A stretch of 64,000 nucleotides of DNA from Pannonibacter indicus (GTDB lineage Bacteria; Pseudomonadota; Alphaproteobacteria; Rhizobiales; Stappiaceae). Numbering within the stretch: position 1 is the first letter of the stretch; each line of letters starts with the position of its first letter. The stretch covers positions 186,001 to 250,000 of the forward strand of contig NZ_LIPT01000001.1 of the NCBI RefSeq assembly GCF_001418225.1. The letters are read 5' to 3'. Shown here one piece after another: positions 54,130-62,951 of the stretch. The translations under genes and the position numbers were made by a program. Below the pieces are notes generated by a model. That model had not been told where the DNA came from and ran no database searches. It saw only the letters and a program-made list of their open reading frames with translations.

Positions 54130-57012
54130 TCATGCAGAAGGCGGCTTGCGGGCAATCATGCGCTGGTAGAGGTAGCCGATGGCGATCAGAACCGCGCCCA
54201 GCCCCAGGAAGGACAAGGCCCTCAGCACGCCCTGCAGCGAGGACATGTCGAACAGGAAGACCTTGACCACCACCAGCGCAACAATGGCGCCGGCCACCTG
54301 CCGCAGGCGCAGGCTGTCGCGCCAGAGCCCCGCCACCACCCCCGCCACGCCCAGCACCAGCCAGACGATGGAATAGACGTAGTTTTCCAGTTCGCTCACG
54401 GGTTCCGTGGTGAGGATCAGCGGGCTGAAGGCATGGCGGATGGTCAGGTTGACGAAGAAGACGCCCATGAGGCCTGCAAAGACCGTCACCAGCCAGACAT
54501 ATCCGGCCGGACGCACCGGGCGCGCCGCATAGGCCAAGAGGGCATAGACCACGAAGGGAACGCCGTAACCGAGCGTGACCCAGTTCAGCACCGGCGTGTA
54601 GCCAACCGGAGCCCCGGTCCACAGCGGGTTCTCACTCAGCAGCAGAAGGCCACCCGTCAAAATGCCAAGCACGCTGACGAGCATTGCACCGCCCGAGAAT
54701 ACCAGATTGCCCCTCGCCCCATCCGTGCCCGGCACGATGCGGGTAAGGCCCAGCGAGATGGAGCCTCCGATAATGACCATCATCGCCGTTGCCTTGAACC
54801 GGCTGGCATCCGAATAGAATGTGAAAGTCGGATCAATGGCATGCAGCGCCAGCATGGCCAGAGTGATGCTGACACCAGCGATGGCCATCGCCTGCAGGAT
54901 GCGGGCCCACAGGTCATCACGGGTGCGGGTCAGCGCCCATGCGGCCAGAACCAGCCCCAGCGCCGGGATGCCGTAGCCGTAGAGCAGCTGGTTGAACACC
55001 GGCGTGATGCTGAGCTGGCCGCCCGCGATGAACGGGTCCCACAGCAGACGGCAGACATAGGGCAGGATGGCGACGGGTGCCAGAACACGCAAGCCATGCA
55101 CCGGATAGCGCAGATAGACGAACACGAAGGCAGGCACCAGAAGGCCCAGCGCCGTGGTCAGGAAGCTTCCCTCCAGAACGATGGCGATGGACAGGCCAAC
55201 GCCGCAGAGTGTTCCGGTGAACCAGGCCGCCGCCGCTCCGGCACTGCCCGGATGCGTGTCCGCGACATCATCCCCGGCCTTCGGCCCGCGCACGGCAAAG
55301 AGCGCGGCCAGCCGGTCGCCGAGGAGCAGGAAGGCCGCGGACAGGGCAAGTCCGGTCACGGCAAACAGCGGCGATGCGGCAAGGCCCTCCACCCGCCACC
55401 AGGCAGCGGCAAGCAGGGCAAGGCTGCCGGACGCCGCCAGCGAGGCGAGGACGGCACGGGAGGCGGATTTCAGGCTGCCTGCAATGCCCGCAGCCAGCAG
55501 AATGGCCCCGCTCACCAGCCCCAGCATGCCGAAGCGGGACAGCATGGCCTGCGTCCCGGACGGTACCGGCGAGATTACCGGGCCGTAAGGGCCATCCACG
55601 CCCGCATAGGCGCCAAGGTCCCTGAGCGGCAGATCAAGGCTGGCATAGGCAACCACCTGCACCAGCAGCGGCACCACGGCGGCATAGCGCAGGGCGCTGC
55701 AGCCATAGGCGAGCGCCAGCGGCACGGCAGTGAGAAGCAGCGTTTCCAGAACGAAGAGTGAAGCACTGTCCGACAGGCCGACATGGCCAAGGAAGGGCAG
55801 CGCCAGCGCGCTGAGCGCGGCCGTGGCGTACCAGTCCGGCTTTTCGGCTTTGTCCGGCGTAAAGTCATGGAAGCGCCAGACGAAGCCCGCCGCCGTGATG
55901 ACATAGGCGCATGCCAGATAAAGATCGAGCAGCAGCCGGTCTCCGGCACCGGCCGCCATTTCGAAAAGCAGCGCCCAGCCGGAGAGACCCGCCACCGCAA
56001 GGCCCGCGAGCCACAGCCAAAGCCGGATGCGCCCGACGGCCACCGCGGCAGCCGAAACGGCCAGCACATAGAGGACCGCCGGGAGGATCTGCGAACTGCC
56101 GGAAGACACAAGCATGGGCACCGCATAGCTGCCCGCAAGCCCGAGCGCGGCAAGCGCGGGCCCGTGCAGAAGGGCGGCCAACATGGTGAGGAGCGAGACG
56201 GCTCCCAGCAGCACGAAGGCGCCAGCCGGGCCGATCAGATCGTAAAGCGCATAGGCAGCGTAAACATCTGCAAACAGCGCCAGCGTGCCTGATGCGGTCA
56301 GAACGGCAGGAATATTGGCCGTGGCAAAGCCCGGCAGGGAGAAGGTGCCCGGCCGGCGGCGGGTCCACTCGCCAAGCCCCAGCAGGATCAGGCCCAGCGC
56401 CGCACCGGCGAGAATGCGGGCAAGCGGACCGAGGAGATCGTTCTCGACCGCAAAGCGCACCAGGAACACGGCACCTGCGGCCAGGGCAATGCCACCGGTC
56501 CAGATGGTCCACTTGCCGCCGATCTGCTGTTCACGGGCGGCGGCTGCGTCTCTGGCGTCCTGCGCCTCCCTTGCGTCATCCGGAGCCGCAGCCGCGCTGC
56601 GGCGGGCTGACGATGTGCGCGCGGCAGCCGCAAACGGGCCTGCGGGGCGTGCTGCTTCCCCGCTTTCGGGCTCTTCTGCGGGTCCGCTTTCCTCCGCCGG
56701 ACTCGGGGTTTCCGGCTCATCCGCTTCTACAAAGAAATCATCAGCAGAAGGCTGTTGCGGGGTGGTTTCCGGCTGATCGGGCACTGCCGACCCGGCATCC
56801 GTCTCCGGTGCGGCCCTTGCGGCAGCCTCATTCAGCTCCAGCCGCCGCTGCAGGCCGGTGACGATCTGCTGCAGGGCTGAAATTTCGCGTTTCTGCAGAT
56901 CAATCTGCCGCTGCAGGCCGCCCGTCGTGCCATAGAGGATGAGCGGCAGAATGAAACTGACGAACAGGAAGACCAGCGCGAAGCCGATCAGGAGCATGAA
57001 TTCCATATCCAA
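54130..57012 (-). CDS. DUF2339 polytopic membrane protein
   Basis: A 960-aa inner-membrane protein with an N-terminal helix, a coiled-coil (LQRQIDLQKREISALQQIV), an acidic/Pro-rich linker of about 90 residues (DEPETPSPAEESGPAEEP), and then more than 20 predicted hydrophobic segments. It begins again after the linker with GGKWTIWTGGIALAAGAVFLVRFAVE, the hallmark of DUF2339. Function unknown; members are widespread in proteobacteria. It precedes rnpB on the same strand. Confidence 0.87.
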   Translation of the reverse strand: MDMEFMLLIGFALVFLFVSFILPLILYGTTGGLQRQIDLQKREISALQQIVTGLQRRLELNEAAARAAPETDAGSAVPDQPETTPQQPSADDFFVEADEPETPSPAEESGPAEEPESGEAARPAGPFAAAARTSSARRSAAAAPDDAREAQDARDAAAAREQQIGGKWTIWTGGIALAAGAVFLVRFAVENDLLGPLARILAGAALGLILLGLGEWTRRRPGTFSLPGFATANIPAVLTASGTLALFADVYAAYALYDLIGPAGAFVLLGAVSLLTMLAALLHGPALAALGLAGSYAVPMLVSSGSSQILPAVLYVLAVSAAAVAVGRIRLWLWLAGLAVAGLSGWALLFEMAAGAGDRLLLDLYLACAYVITAAGFVWRFHDFTPDKAEKPDWYATAALSALALPFLGHVGLSDSASLFVLETLLLTAVPLALAYGCSALRYAAVVPLLVQVVAYASLDLPLRDLGAYAGVDGPYGPVISPVPSGTQAMLSRFGMLGLVSGAILLAAGIAGSLKSASRAVLASLAASGSLALLAAAWWRVEGLAASPLFAVTGLALSAAFLLLGDRLAALFAVRGPKAGDDVADTHPGSAGAAAAWFTGTLCGVGLSIAIVLEGSFLTTALGLLVPAFVFVYLRYPVHGLRVLAPVAILPYVCRLLWDPFIAGGQLSITPVFNQLLYGYGIPALGLVLAAWALTRTRDDLWARILQAMAIAGVSITLAMLALHAIDPTFTFYSDASRFKATAMMVIIGGSISLGLTRIVPGTDGARGNLVFSGGAMLVSVLGILTGGLLLLSENPLWTGAPVGYTPVLNWVTLGYGVPFVVYALLAYAARPVRPAGYVWLVTVFAGLMGVFFVNLTIRHAFSPLILTTEPVSELENYVYSIVWLVLGVAGVVAGLWRDSLRLRQVAGAIVALVVVKVFLFDMSSLQGVLRALSFLGLGAVLIAIGYLYQRMIARKPPSA

Positions 57013-57149
57013 GGTTCGTCTCCGCAGACATGCAGATGCACAAAGTCAGCCTGCATCCTGACGCAGGCTGATCAGATTACCTAGTCTCATGTGAAAGGCT
57101 GCCCTGTGACTTGCGCCACAGCCCGGAGCTTTTTGAGGCGCAGCCGCCC

Positions 57150-59240
57150 TCAGGCTGTCTGCTCTGCGGGCTCCCGGGCACCGGCCTCTTCCTCAGAAAC
57201 TGCCGGAAGAGCGCGCTCGTCGATGGCTTCCGGACCTTTGACGGCGCCGGGACGGCCAAAGAGATAGCCCTGCACCAGATCGCAGCCGGCTGCGCGCAGC
57301 AGCACCACCTGGTCCTGATTTTCGACGCCCTCCGCCGTGATCAGCACATCGAGCGAGCGGCCAAGGCCGATGATCGACGTGACGACGGCATCGGTGCCCG
57401 CATCCTTGCCGAGGTTCTTGATGAAGCTGCGGTCGATCTTGATCTTGTTGAACGGGAAGCGGTTCAGGTAGCTCAACGAGGAATAGCCCGTGCCGAAGTC
57501 ATCCATAGCGATGGTCACGCCCATGGCGCTGATGGCTTCCAGCGTTTCCACGACCGCTTCGGTATCGGCGATCAGCAGGCTTTCGGTGATCTCGATCTCA
57601 AGCCGCTTCGGATCAAGGCCGGATTCCTCCAGCGCTCTGGCCACCTTGCGCTGGGTTTCCCCTGCCTTGAACTGGGCCGGGGAGAAATTGACGGCGACGC
57701 GCAATGTCTTGTCATGCCACTCGGCCGCCTCACGGCAGGCCCGGCGCAGCACCCAGTCACCGATGTCCTCGATGAGGCCGGTGTCCTCTGCCACCGAGAT
57801 GAACACGTCCGGGGAGATGGTGCCCTTGGTCGGATGCTCCCAGCGGATCAGCGCCTCATAGCCCTTCAGCGTGTTGTCATGCAGCGAGAACTGCGGCTGG
57901 TAGAGCAGGTCGAACTGATCATATTTCAGGGCCTTGATCAGCCCGGCTTCCACTTCCTTGCGCCGCTGCGCTTCCGCGTCCATTTCCGGCTGATACCAGA
58001 AGAAGGTGGAGCGGCCGGAGTGCTTGGCCCGGTACAGCGCCAGATCGGCGCAATGCAGCATGCGCGAGGAGCGCCAGTTGCCGTCATTGGCCCGGGCGAT
58101 GCCCATGGACAGGGAGATCTGCAGCTCGATACCGTCAATGATGCAAGGCGGCTTGGTTGCCGCGATCATGTCGCTGGCGAGTTTGGTGATCCGTGCCACA
58201 TCGGAGAAGGATGTCACCATCACGGCGAATTCGTCACCCGACAGGCGCGCCACCAGATGTTCCCCGAAGACCGCACGCAGCCGGTCGGCGATCACCTGCA
58301 GGAAGATGTCCCCCGTACCGTGGCCATAGGTGTCGTTGACCGACTTGAACTTGTCCACATCGATCAGGATCACCGCCATGTTGCTGGCCTTGGCGTGGGT
58401 CACGCGCAGGGCTTCCGTCAGCTTGGCGCTGAACAGCGCCCGGTTCGGTAGCGAGGTCAGCGGATCATGATGGGCGAGAAATTCCATGTTGCGGCTGATC
58501 CGCACCACATCCCGGTAGCGGAACCAGAGCAGCAGGCCCACAGCAAGGGCAGAGCTGACGGTCAGAACGGCAAGAAGGACCGTTGCCAGAAGAACCGTCC
58601 GGTTGGCCCCGGCCAGAACAGGGGCAATGTCGAGCGCCAGCAGATCGACGGAGGTCACGGTGCTGCCATCAGCAACGGGAACAGACACCAGCGCCACATC
58701 CTTCGCAGCGCCCCACCAGCTGTAGAATATGGTCACACGCGGCAGACCGCCGTCCCGGGACTGTTCCAGCGCGCGGCGGACCGCCCCGCTGCTGATACCC
58801 GCTTCAACGATTGCGGCCGGCATCTCCTGCGGCACGATGCTGCTGCTCTCGTCCGCCGGAGTGTCATCCACAAGCGGCACCCTTGCATGGGCACGCATCG
58901 CGGATGAGCCCAGATCTGCCATCACAGTGTCTGCAAAGCGCGTCAGTTCGAAGATATGCAGGGTACCGTCATCAACTCCGGCAATATGCGGCACGAAACT
59001 CTGGCTGAAGCTGCGCAGCCGCAGCAGCGCGCTGGACAGATCCTCCGCTTCACGCCCCTGCCCCGCATCAAGGCGCAGATCCGATTCGGTCCAGTTGCGC
59101 AGGGACGACTCCAGCGCATCGCCCACCAGCCAGCTGGACAGCAGCCGGTTGCTGGCGAAAATGCCCAAAGACAGCGCAAACACGACAGCAAGCATGGTTG
59201 CTGCGGCCATCAGTTCCTGGCGGCTGATTGTGCGCTTCAT
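57150..59240 (-). CDS. Membrane GGDEF/EAL cyclic-di-GMP signalling protein
   Basis: A 696-aa protein. Two membrane helices (about 12-32 and 210-232) flank a periplasmic domain of about 180 residues with no clear family. The GGDEF domain (DPLTSLPNRALF, DVDKFKSVNDTYGH) has SGDEF in place of GGDEF and lacks the upstream RxxD inhibitory site (the positions read F and H). The EAL domain looks catalytically complete: YEALIRWEHP, VNFSPAQF, EIEITESLL, AMDDFGTGYSS, KIDRSFI, TAEGVE and QGYLFGRP. It is probably a phosphodiesterase, with the GGDEF domain weak or regulatory. Start at ATG 59240 (MKRTISRQEL); the long upstream extension of the frame is non-coding and overlaps the divergent djlA region. Confidence 0.92.
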   Translation of the reverse strand: MKRTISRQELMAAATMLAVVFALSLGIFASNRLLSSWLVGDALESSLRNWTESDLRLDAGQGREAEDLSSALLRLRSFSQSFVPHIAGVDDGTLHIFELTRFADTVMADLGSSAMRAHARVPLVDDTPADESSSIVPQEMPAAIVEAGISSGAVRRALEQSRDGGLPRVTIFYSWWGAAKDVALVSVPVADGSTVTSVDLLALDIAPVLAGANRTVLLATVLLAVLTVSSALAVGLLLWFRYRDVVRISRNMEFLAHHDPLTSLPNRALFSAKLTEALRVTHAKASNMAVILIDVDKFKSVNDTYGHGTGDIFLQVIADRLRAVFGEHLVARLSGDEFAVMVTSFSDVARITKLASDMIAATKPPCIIDGIELQISLSMGIARANDGNWRSSRMLHCADLALYRAKHSGRSTFFWYQPEMDAEAQRRKEVEAGLIKALKYDQFDLLYQPQFSLHDNTLKGYEALIRWEHPTKGTISPDVFISVAEDTGLIEDIGDWVLRRACREAAEWHDKTLRVAVNFSPAQFKAGETQRKVARALEESGLDPKRLEIEITESLLIADTEAVVETLEAISAMGVTIAMDDFGTGYSSLSYLNRFPFNKIKIDRSFIKNLGKDAGTDAVVTSIIGLGRSLDVLITAEGVENQDQVVLLRAAGCDLVQGYLFGRPGAVKGPEAIDERALPAVSEEEAGAREPAEQTA

Positions 59241-59454
59241 AGCTGTCTGGACTACCCTGTTTACCAATGTCCCGGCAGCACAATACGCAGATGATGGTTT
59301 AGCCCAGGTGAATGAAATCTGCCCTCGCGTTATTTTGCCATCAGTACGCCGGTAGGGGCTTGCGCGCCCCGTGCCGGTGCCTGTACTCGGGTAGGGAAGA
59401 AGCAGCGGTGCCCGCCTTTGGCCAGACGGGACCCCGATCCCGGAGCCTGACGCG

Positions 59455-60159
59455 GTGAACATCTGGTCCAGCATTGGCGCCATCGTCGCAGCCATCGGCT
59501 CGGCCATTGGTTCAGGCGGCGCGCAGCTGATCGACCGGCTGGTGCAACTTGTCCTTGCCCGGCCGGAAGGAACATGCACGGTCGGCTTTACCGTCGCCAT
59601 GATTGCACTGTCTGCGAAGATGGCCAAGGCAGACGGCGTGGTGACGACCGACGAGGTCCTCGCCTTCCGCAAGCTGTTCGAGATCCCCGAAGGGGAGGAA
59701 CGCAATGTCGCGCGCCTGTTTGATCTCGCCAAACAGGACATTGCCGGCTTCGATACCTATGCCAAGAAGCTGGCGGATCTCTTTCCCTATGACCGCAAGA
59801 CCCTCTTCGACATTCTCGACGGCCTGTTCTTCATTGCCAAGGCCGATGGGCTGATCCACACGCAGGAGCTTGAGTTTCTGCGTGAGGTGGCACGGATATT
59901 CGGCCTCGATGAGCGCGAGTTCAACAAGGTGGTTGCCCGCCATGTGCGCGACCGCAACGACCCCTATGCGGTTCTGGGCATCCATCCGGATGCATCAAAC
60001 GAGGACGTGAAGGCGCATTACCGCCGCGAGGTGCGGGAAACCCACCCGGACGTGCTGATTGCCCGCGGCGTGCCCCAGGAATTCGTCCGTATCGCCAATG
60101 ACCGTATGGCCGCCCTCAATGCGGCCTATGCCAAGATCAGTTCGGAGCGTGGCCTGTGA
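59455..60159 (+). CDS. djlA: TerB/J-domain co-chaperone (DjlA-like)
   Basis: A 234-aa protein with a hydrophobic/Gly-rich N-terminal segment (MNIWSSIGAIVAAIGSAIGSG), a TerB-like helical domain (MIALSAKMAKADGVVTTDEVLAF ... GLFFIAKADGLIHTQELEFL) and a C-terminal J-domain (DPYAVLGIHPDASNEDVKAHYRREVRETHPD) whose HPD tripeptide activates Hsp70. This is the DjlA architecture. The start is a GTG at 59455 behind GGAG. It overlaps the amidase gene by 4 bases (GTGA), so the two are translationally coupled. Confidence 0.9.
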   Translation: MNIWSSIGAIVAAIGSAIGSGGAQLIDRLVQLVLARPEGTCTVGFTVAMIALSAKMAKADGVVTTDEVLAFRKLFEIPEGEERNVARLFDLAKQDIAGFDTYAKKLADLFPYDRKTLFDILDGLFFIAKADGLIHTQELEFLREVARIFGLDEREFNKVVARHVRDRNDPYAVLGIHPDASNEDVKAHYRREVRETHPDVLIARGVPQEFVRIANDRMAALNAAYAKISSERGL

Positions 60160-60914
60160 GTGTGAAGCCTGATTGCGGCGTGCCCGCCAGAGTGCACCCA
60201 TCCCCCAATCACAATGAACGCCGGGACGGCGCAGCGGTTGACATGATCATCCTGCATTACACCGGGATGCAGACCGCCGATGAAGCCCTGCAGCGCCTGT
60301 GCGACACGCGCGCGGAAGTCTCCGCCCATTATTTCGTCCATGAGGATGGCCGGATCCTGCAATGCGTCCCGGAAGCCCGCCGCGCCTGGCATGCGGGCAA
60401 GTCCTTCTGGAAGGGCGAGACGGACATCAACTCCCGCTCAATCGGCATCGAAATCGTCAATCCCGGCCATGAGTGGGGCTACCGTCCCTTCCCCGAGGCA
60501 CAGGTCGAAGCGGTTCTGCACCTGTGCCAGGACATCATGCTGCGTCACCAGATGAAGCCCTGGCGCGTGCTGGCTCATTCCGATGTCGCCCCCGGCCGCA
60601 AGGAAGATCCGGGCGAGCTGTTTCCATGGAACGTTCTGGCCGCCGGCGGCGTTGCCCATCATGTTGACCCGGTTCCCGTCACCAGCGGCCGGTTCTTTCA
60701 GGAGGGCGAAAGCGGCCAGCCCATCGAGGCGCTGCAGTCGATGCTGGCGATCTATGGCTATGACGTGCCGGTGCAGGGGGAGTTCGACGCCCGCACCAAG
60801 GCGGCCGTTACTGCCTTCCAGCGCCATTTCCGCCCCGAAAGGGTGGACGGTATCGCCGATGCCTCCACCATTGCCACGCTGCACAAGCTGCTCACGGCCC
60901 TGCCCGAACTCTGA
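60156..60914 (+). CDS. AmiD-like N-acetylmuramoyl-L-alanine amidase
   Basis: A 252-aa Amidase_2 zinc enzyme that cleaves the glycan-peptide bond of peptidoglycan or its fragments. Zinc ligands are His in DMIILHYTGMQT and His in VLAHSDVAPGRKEDPG, with SAHYFVHEDGRILQCVPE and SIGIEIVNPGHEWGY between. The C-terminal ~70 residues form a PG_binding_1 domain (IEALQSMLAIYGYDVPVQGEFDARTKAAVTAFQRHFRP). No signal peptide is visible, so it may act in the cytoplasm on recycled muropeptides. GTG start. Confidence 0.92.
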   Translation: MSVKPDCGVPARVHPSPNHNERRDGAAVDMIILHYTGMQTADEALQRLCDTRAEVSAHYFVHEDGRILQCVPEARRAWHAGKSFWKGETDINSRSIGIEIVNPGHEWGYRPFPEAQVEAVLHLCQDIMLRHQMKPWRVLAHSDVAPGRKEDPGELFPWNVLAAGGVAHHVDPVPVTSGRFFQEGESGQPIEALQSMLAIYGYDVPVQGEFDARTKAAVTAFQRHFRPERVDGIADASTIATLHKLLTALPEL

Positions 60915-61263
60915 CCTGCAGCCGGCGGACAGCGGCAATGGCCGGAAACAGCCAGCATCAACCGGCAAGGCACGCTATTGTGCATAGCAACATCCGGGGC
61001 AAATCCTGAGATAAAGACGGGCACTTTGATGGCTGAACGCTTCTCACCAAACAAGCGCCCCGCTTTTGCCCAGATCTGCATGATTTACCTATAAAACGCT
61101 TAAATATTTAACGGGCTACCCTTAATTTCTGTAACATTTCGTGATGATAGCGGGCCGATTTTGGCCCAAACCGGCGGTCATTTCTCCCCCAATCGAACCG
61201 CGGCAAGCCGCATTGACCTCAGCCGCGGGCTGCCCCCGGAAGACACTCACGGAGCCACAAAAC
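60915..61263. other. Intergenic region before the lytic transglycosylase
   Basis: A 349-bp gap without a gene. The stretch 61080-61140 is AT-rich with runs such as CTTAAATATTTAACGG and probably holds the promoter. GGGCC and GGCCC (61152 and 61163) form a small hairpin in the expected leader. Nothing else was recognised. Confidence 0.5.
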
Positions 61264-61989
61264 ATGACCCAGACGCGCACCTCCCTGCGCCGGGCTTTTT
61301 ATTGCCTTTTCTCTGTTGCGCTGACCCTGACCATGATGCCCGGCGAAAGCCATGCCAAAAGCCGTGCAGCCGCTCCATCCCCTGAAGCCAGCGAGGCAGG
61401 CAGCGAAAACGCAAAACCGGAAATGCGCGAGGTCCTGGTCATGGTCGGGGGACGTCTGACGCCTGCCCTCCGTCCCGTCACGGATGAAACGCCCGGCGGC
61501 CTGGTCGTCAAGCGGAGCAAGACCGCCGCAACCGAAGCCGGAACACAGGGCACCAGCGAAAGCGGCAAGCTGGCCGCTGCAAGCACGGCGGATGATGACA
61601 GCAGCGTTGCAGGACACAGCGCCTATGATCATCTGATCGCCGCTGCCGCCAGGCGTCATGGGGTTTCCGTGGAACTGGCCCACGCCGTGATCCGCGTGGA
61701 AAGCAACTACAACGCCCGCGCAAGGGGCCGCCATGGGGAGATCGGCCTCATGCAGATCAAGCCTGCCACCGCGCGTGGTCTCGGCTTCCGGGGCAAGGCG
61801 TCGGCACTCTATGATCCGGCAACCAATCTGGAATGGGGCATGCGCTATCTGGCCGGTGCTCAGGCCCGCGCCGGCGGCGACACCTGCGGCACGATCCTGC
61901 GCTACAACGCCGGCCATTTCGCCACCCGGATGAACGCCCGCAGCCGCCAGTATTGCGGCCAGGTGAAGCAGATCATCGCCTCGCTGTAA
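61264..61989 (+). CDS. Secreted lytic transglycosylase (SLT domain)
   Basis: A 241-aa secreted muramidase-type enzyme that cleaves the glycan strand to form 1,6-anhydro ends. A signal peptide (LRRAFYCLFSVALTLTMMPGESHA) leads into a low-complexity Ala/Ser/Glu linker of about 90 residues. The SLT domain then shows AVIRVESNYNARARGRHGEIGLMQIKPATARGLGF, where the Glu of VESNY is catalytic and GLMQI is diagnostic. Two C-terminal Cys (GGDTCGTIL, RQYCGQ) may be disulfide-linked. Start at ATG 61264 (MTQTRTSLRR); the 41 residues before it lack signal-peptide character. Confidence 0.92.
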   Translation: MTQTRTSLRRAFYCLFSVALTLTMMPGESHAKSRAAAPSPEASEAGSENAKPEMREVLVMVGGRLTPALRPVTDETPGGLVVKRSKTAATEAGTQGTSESGKLAAASTADDDSSVAGHSAYDHLIAAAARRHGVSVELAHAVIRVESNYNARARGRHGEIGLMQIKPATARGLGFRGKASALYDPATNLEWGMRYLAGAQARAGGDTCGTILRYNAGHFATRMNARSRQYCGQVKQIIASL

Positions 61990-62007
61990 CCGGATACGCA
62001 TAAAAAA

Positions 62008-62045
62008 GGCGGCCGGATGGAAATGAAAGCCTCCATCCAGCCGCC
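62008..62045 (-). terminator. Terminator of the ldtR-like gene
   Basis: GGCGGCCGGATGG and CCATCCAGCCGCC pair over 13 positions with one mismatch across a 12-base loop. On the minus strand it is followed by TTTTTTATG, a strong U-run. On the plus strand it could also serve the transglycosylase gene, but the tail there is weaker. Confidence 0.85.
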
Positions 62046-62056
62046 TCTTGCATTCA

Positions 62057-62593
62057 TTACATGGCCGCAGCTGCCCGCGCCGCCTGATCGTAGGAGCCGG
62101 AGACAGAGCGCAGGATGGCCGCAAGGCGCGACAGTTCCTTCTCGTCAAAGCCGATGGCCTTGACCGGCTGCACCAGCAGCGCCTCGCGCAGGCGGCGGTA
62201 TTCGAGACATGCCTTTTCGCCTTCAGGCGTGATCGCCACCGTCTTCTCCTTGCCCCGCCGCCCGGAGACGATCAGCTTGGCGGCTTCAAGCTTCTTCAGC
62301 GCATAGGACACGGTGTAGGTATCCTCGATATTCAGCACGAGGCAGAGATCGGCCAGCGTCTTGGCCCTGCCCCGGTGATTGATCGAGTGCAGCACCTGGA
62401 CGTCCAGCGGGCTCATGCCCGGCACACCGGCAGCAGCCATGCAGCGGACCATCCAGCGGTAATAGGCGTTGATCATCATCGTCACGCCGAACTCCACCTC
62501 CGACAGCGACGGCATGGCGCCAGAAGCCAGATGGGCGGCGGACACGACCGGACCGATCGGAGCCAGTTCCTGCGGTTCTTCTTTTTCTGTCAT
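62057..62593 (-). CDS. ldtR: MarR-family regulator, LdtR-like
   Basis: A 178-aa winged-helix regulator. The pattern SLSEVEFGVTMMINAYYRWMVRCMAAAG, then MSPLDVQVLHSINHRGRAKTLADLCLVLNIEDTYTVSYALKKLEAAKLIVSGRRGKEKTVAITPEG matches LdtR of Rhizobiales, a MarR protein tied to cell-wall L,D-transpeptidase and osmotic-stress genes. The symbol is from memory of that family and moderate in certainty. Start at ATG 62593 (MTEKEEPQEL). It lies convergent with a transglycosylase gene and divergent from the DadA-like gene; an inverted repeat is in its upstream gap. Confidence 0.75.
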   Translation of the reverse strand: MTEKEEPQELAPIGPVVSAAHLASGAMPSLSEVEFGVTMMINAYYRWMVRCMAAAGVPGMSPLDVQVLHSINHRGRAKTLADLCLVLNIEDTYTVSYALKKLEAAKLIVSGRRGKEKTVAITPEGEKACLEYRRLREALLVQPVKAIGFDEKELSRLAAILRSVSGSYDQAARAAAAM

Positions 62594-62846
62594 TGGTCCA
62601 GCACATCTCCCCGGTGCGAAATCCCACAATCAAACGCAGCTGCAAACTACCCGACAGATACGCGCCCCAGCAACAGACCCTAAGCCGGCCGCTTGCGCAG
62701 ATATGACATGCACCTGCTGTTTTACCGGGCACTTTGCCGTCCCGATAATGCACCGGCATGAAAAGACCGCGCATTCCTGCGGCTTAACCGCAGATATTAT
62801 GCTTGCAAATTCGTCAGGACAGCGCCAGCCGAAACAGCGATGATTT

Positions 62847-62869
62847 ATTGACATTTTATCGGCGTCAAT
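62847..62869. promoter_or_regulatory. Inverted repeat in the ldtR/dadA divergent gap
   Basis: ATTGAC, 11 bases, GTCAAT: a perfect 6-bp dyad in a 358-bp gap between divergent genes, 83 bp before the DadA-like start. The TTGACA inside it may double as a -35 element on the plus strand. MarR-type proteins bind such dyads, but ownership is unknown. The rest of the gap shows no gene. Confidence 0.4.
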
Positions 62870-62951
62870 TACCGTTCCGGCAGGGACTGTGAGTTGGGAG
62901 GCTTTGCAGCATGACAGGAAGATCAAGCAGGCCGTTTGAGGCTGTTGCTGC

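Noticed and set aside
53782-55761. 659-aa plus-strand open frame
   Set aside because: Runs antisense to rnpB and DUF2339; the peptide is Gln/Arg/His-rich with no domain.
61080-61140. TTAA words as a CtrA site before the transglycosylase gene
   Set aside because: Spacings are N4 and N10, not N7, so the match is not supported.
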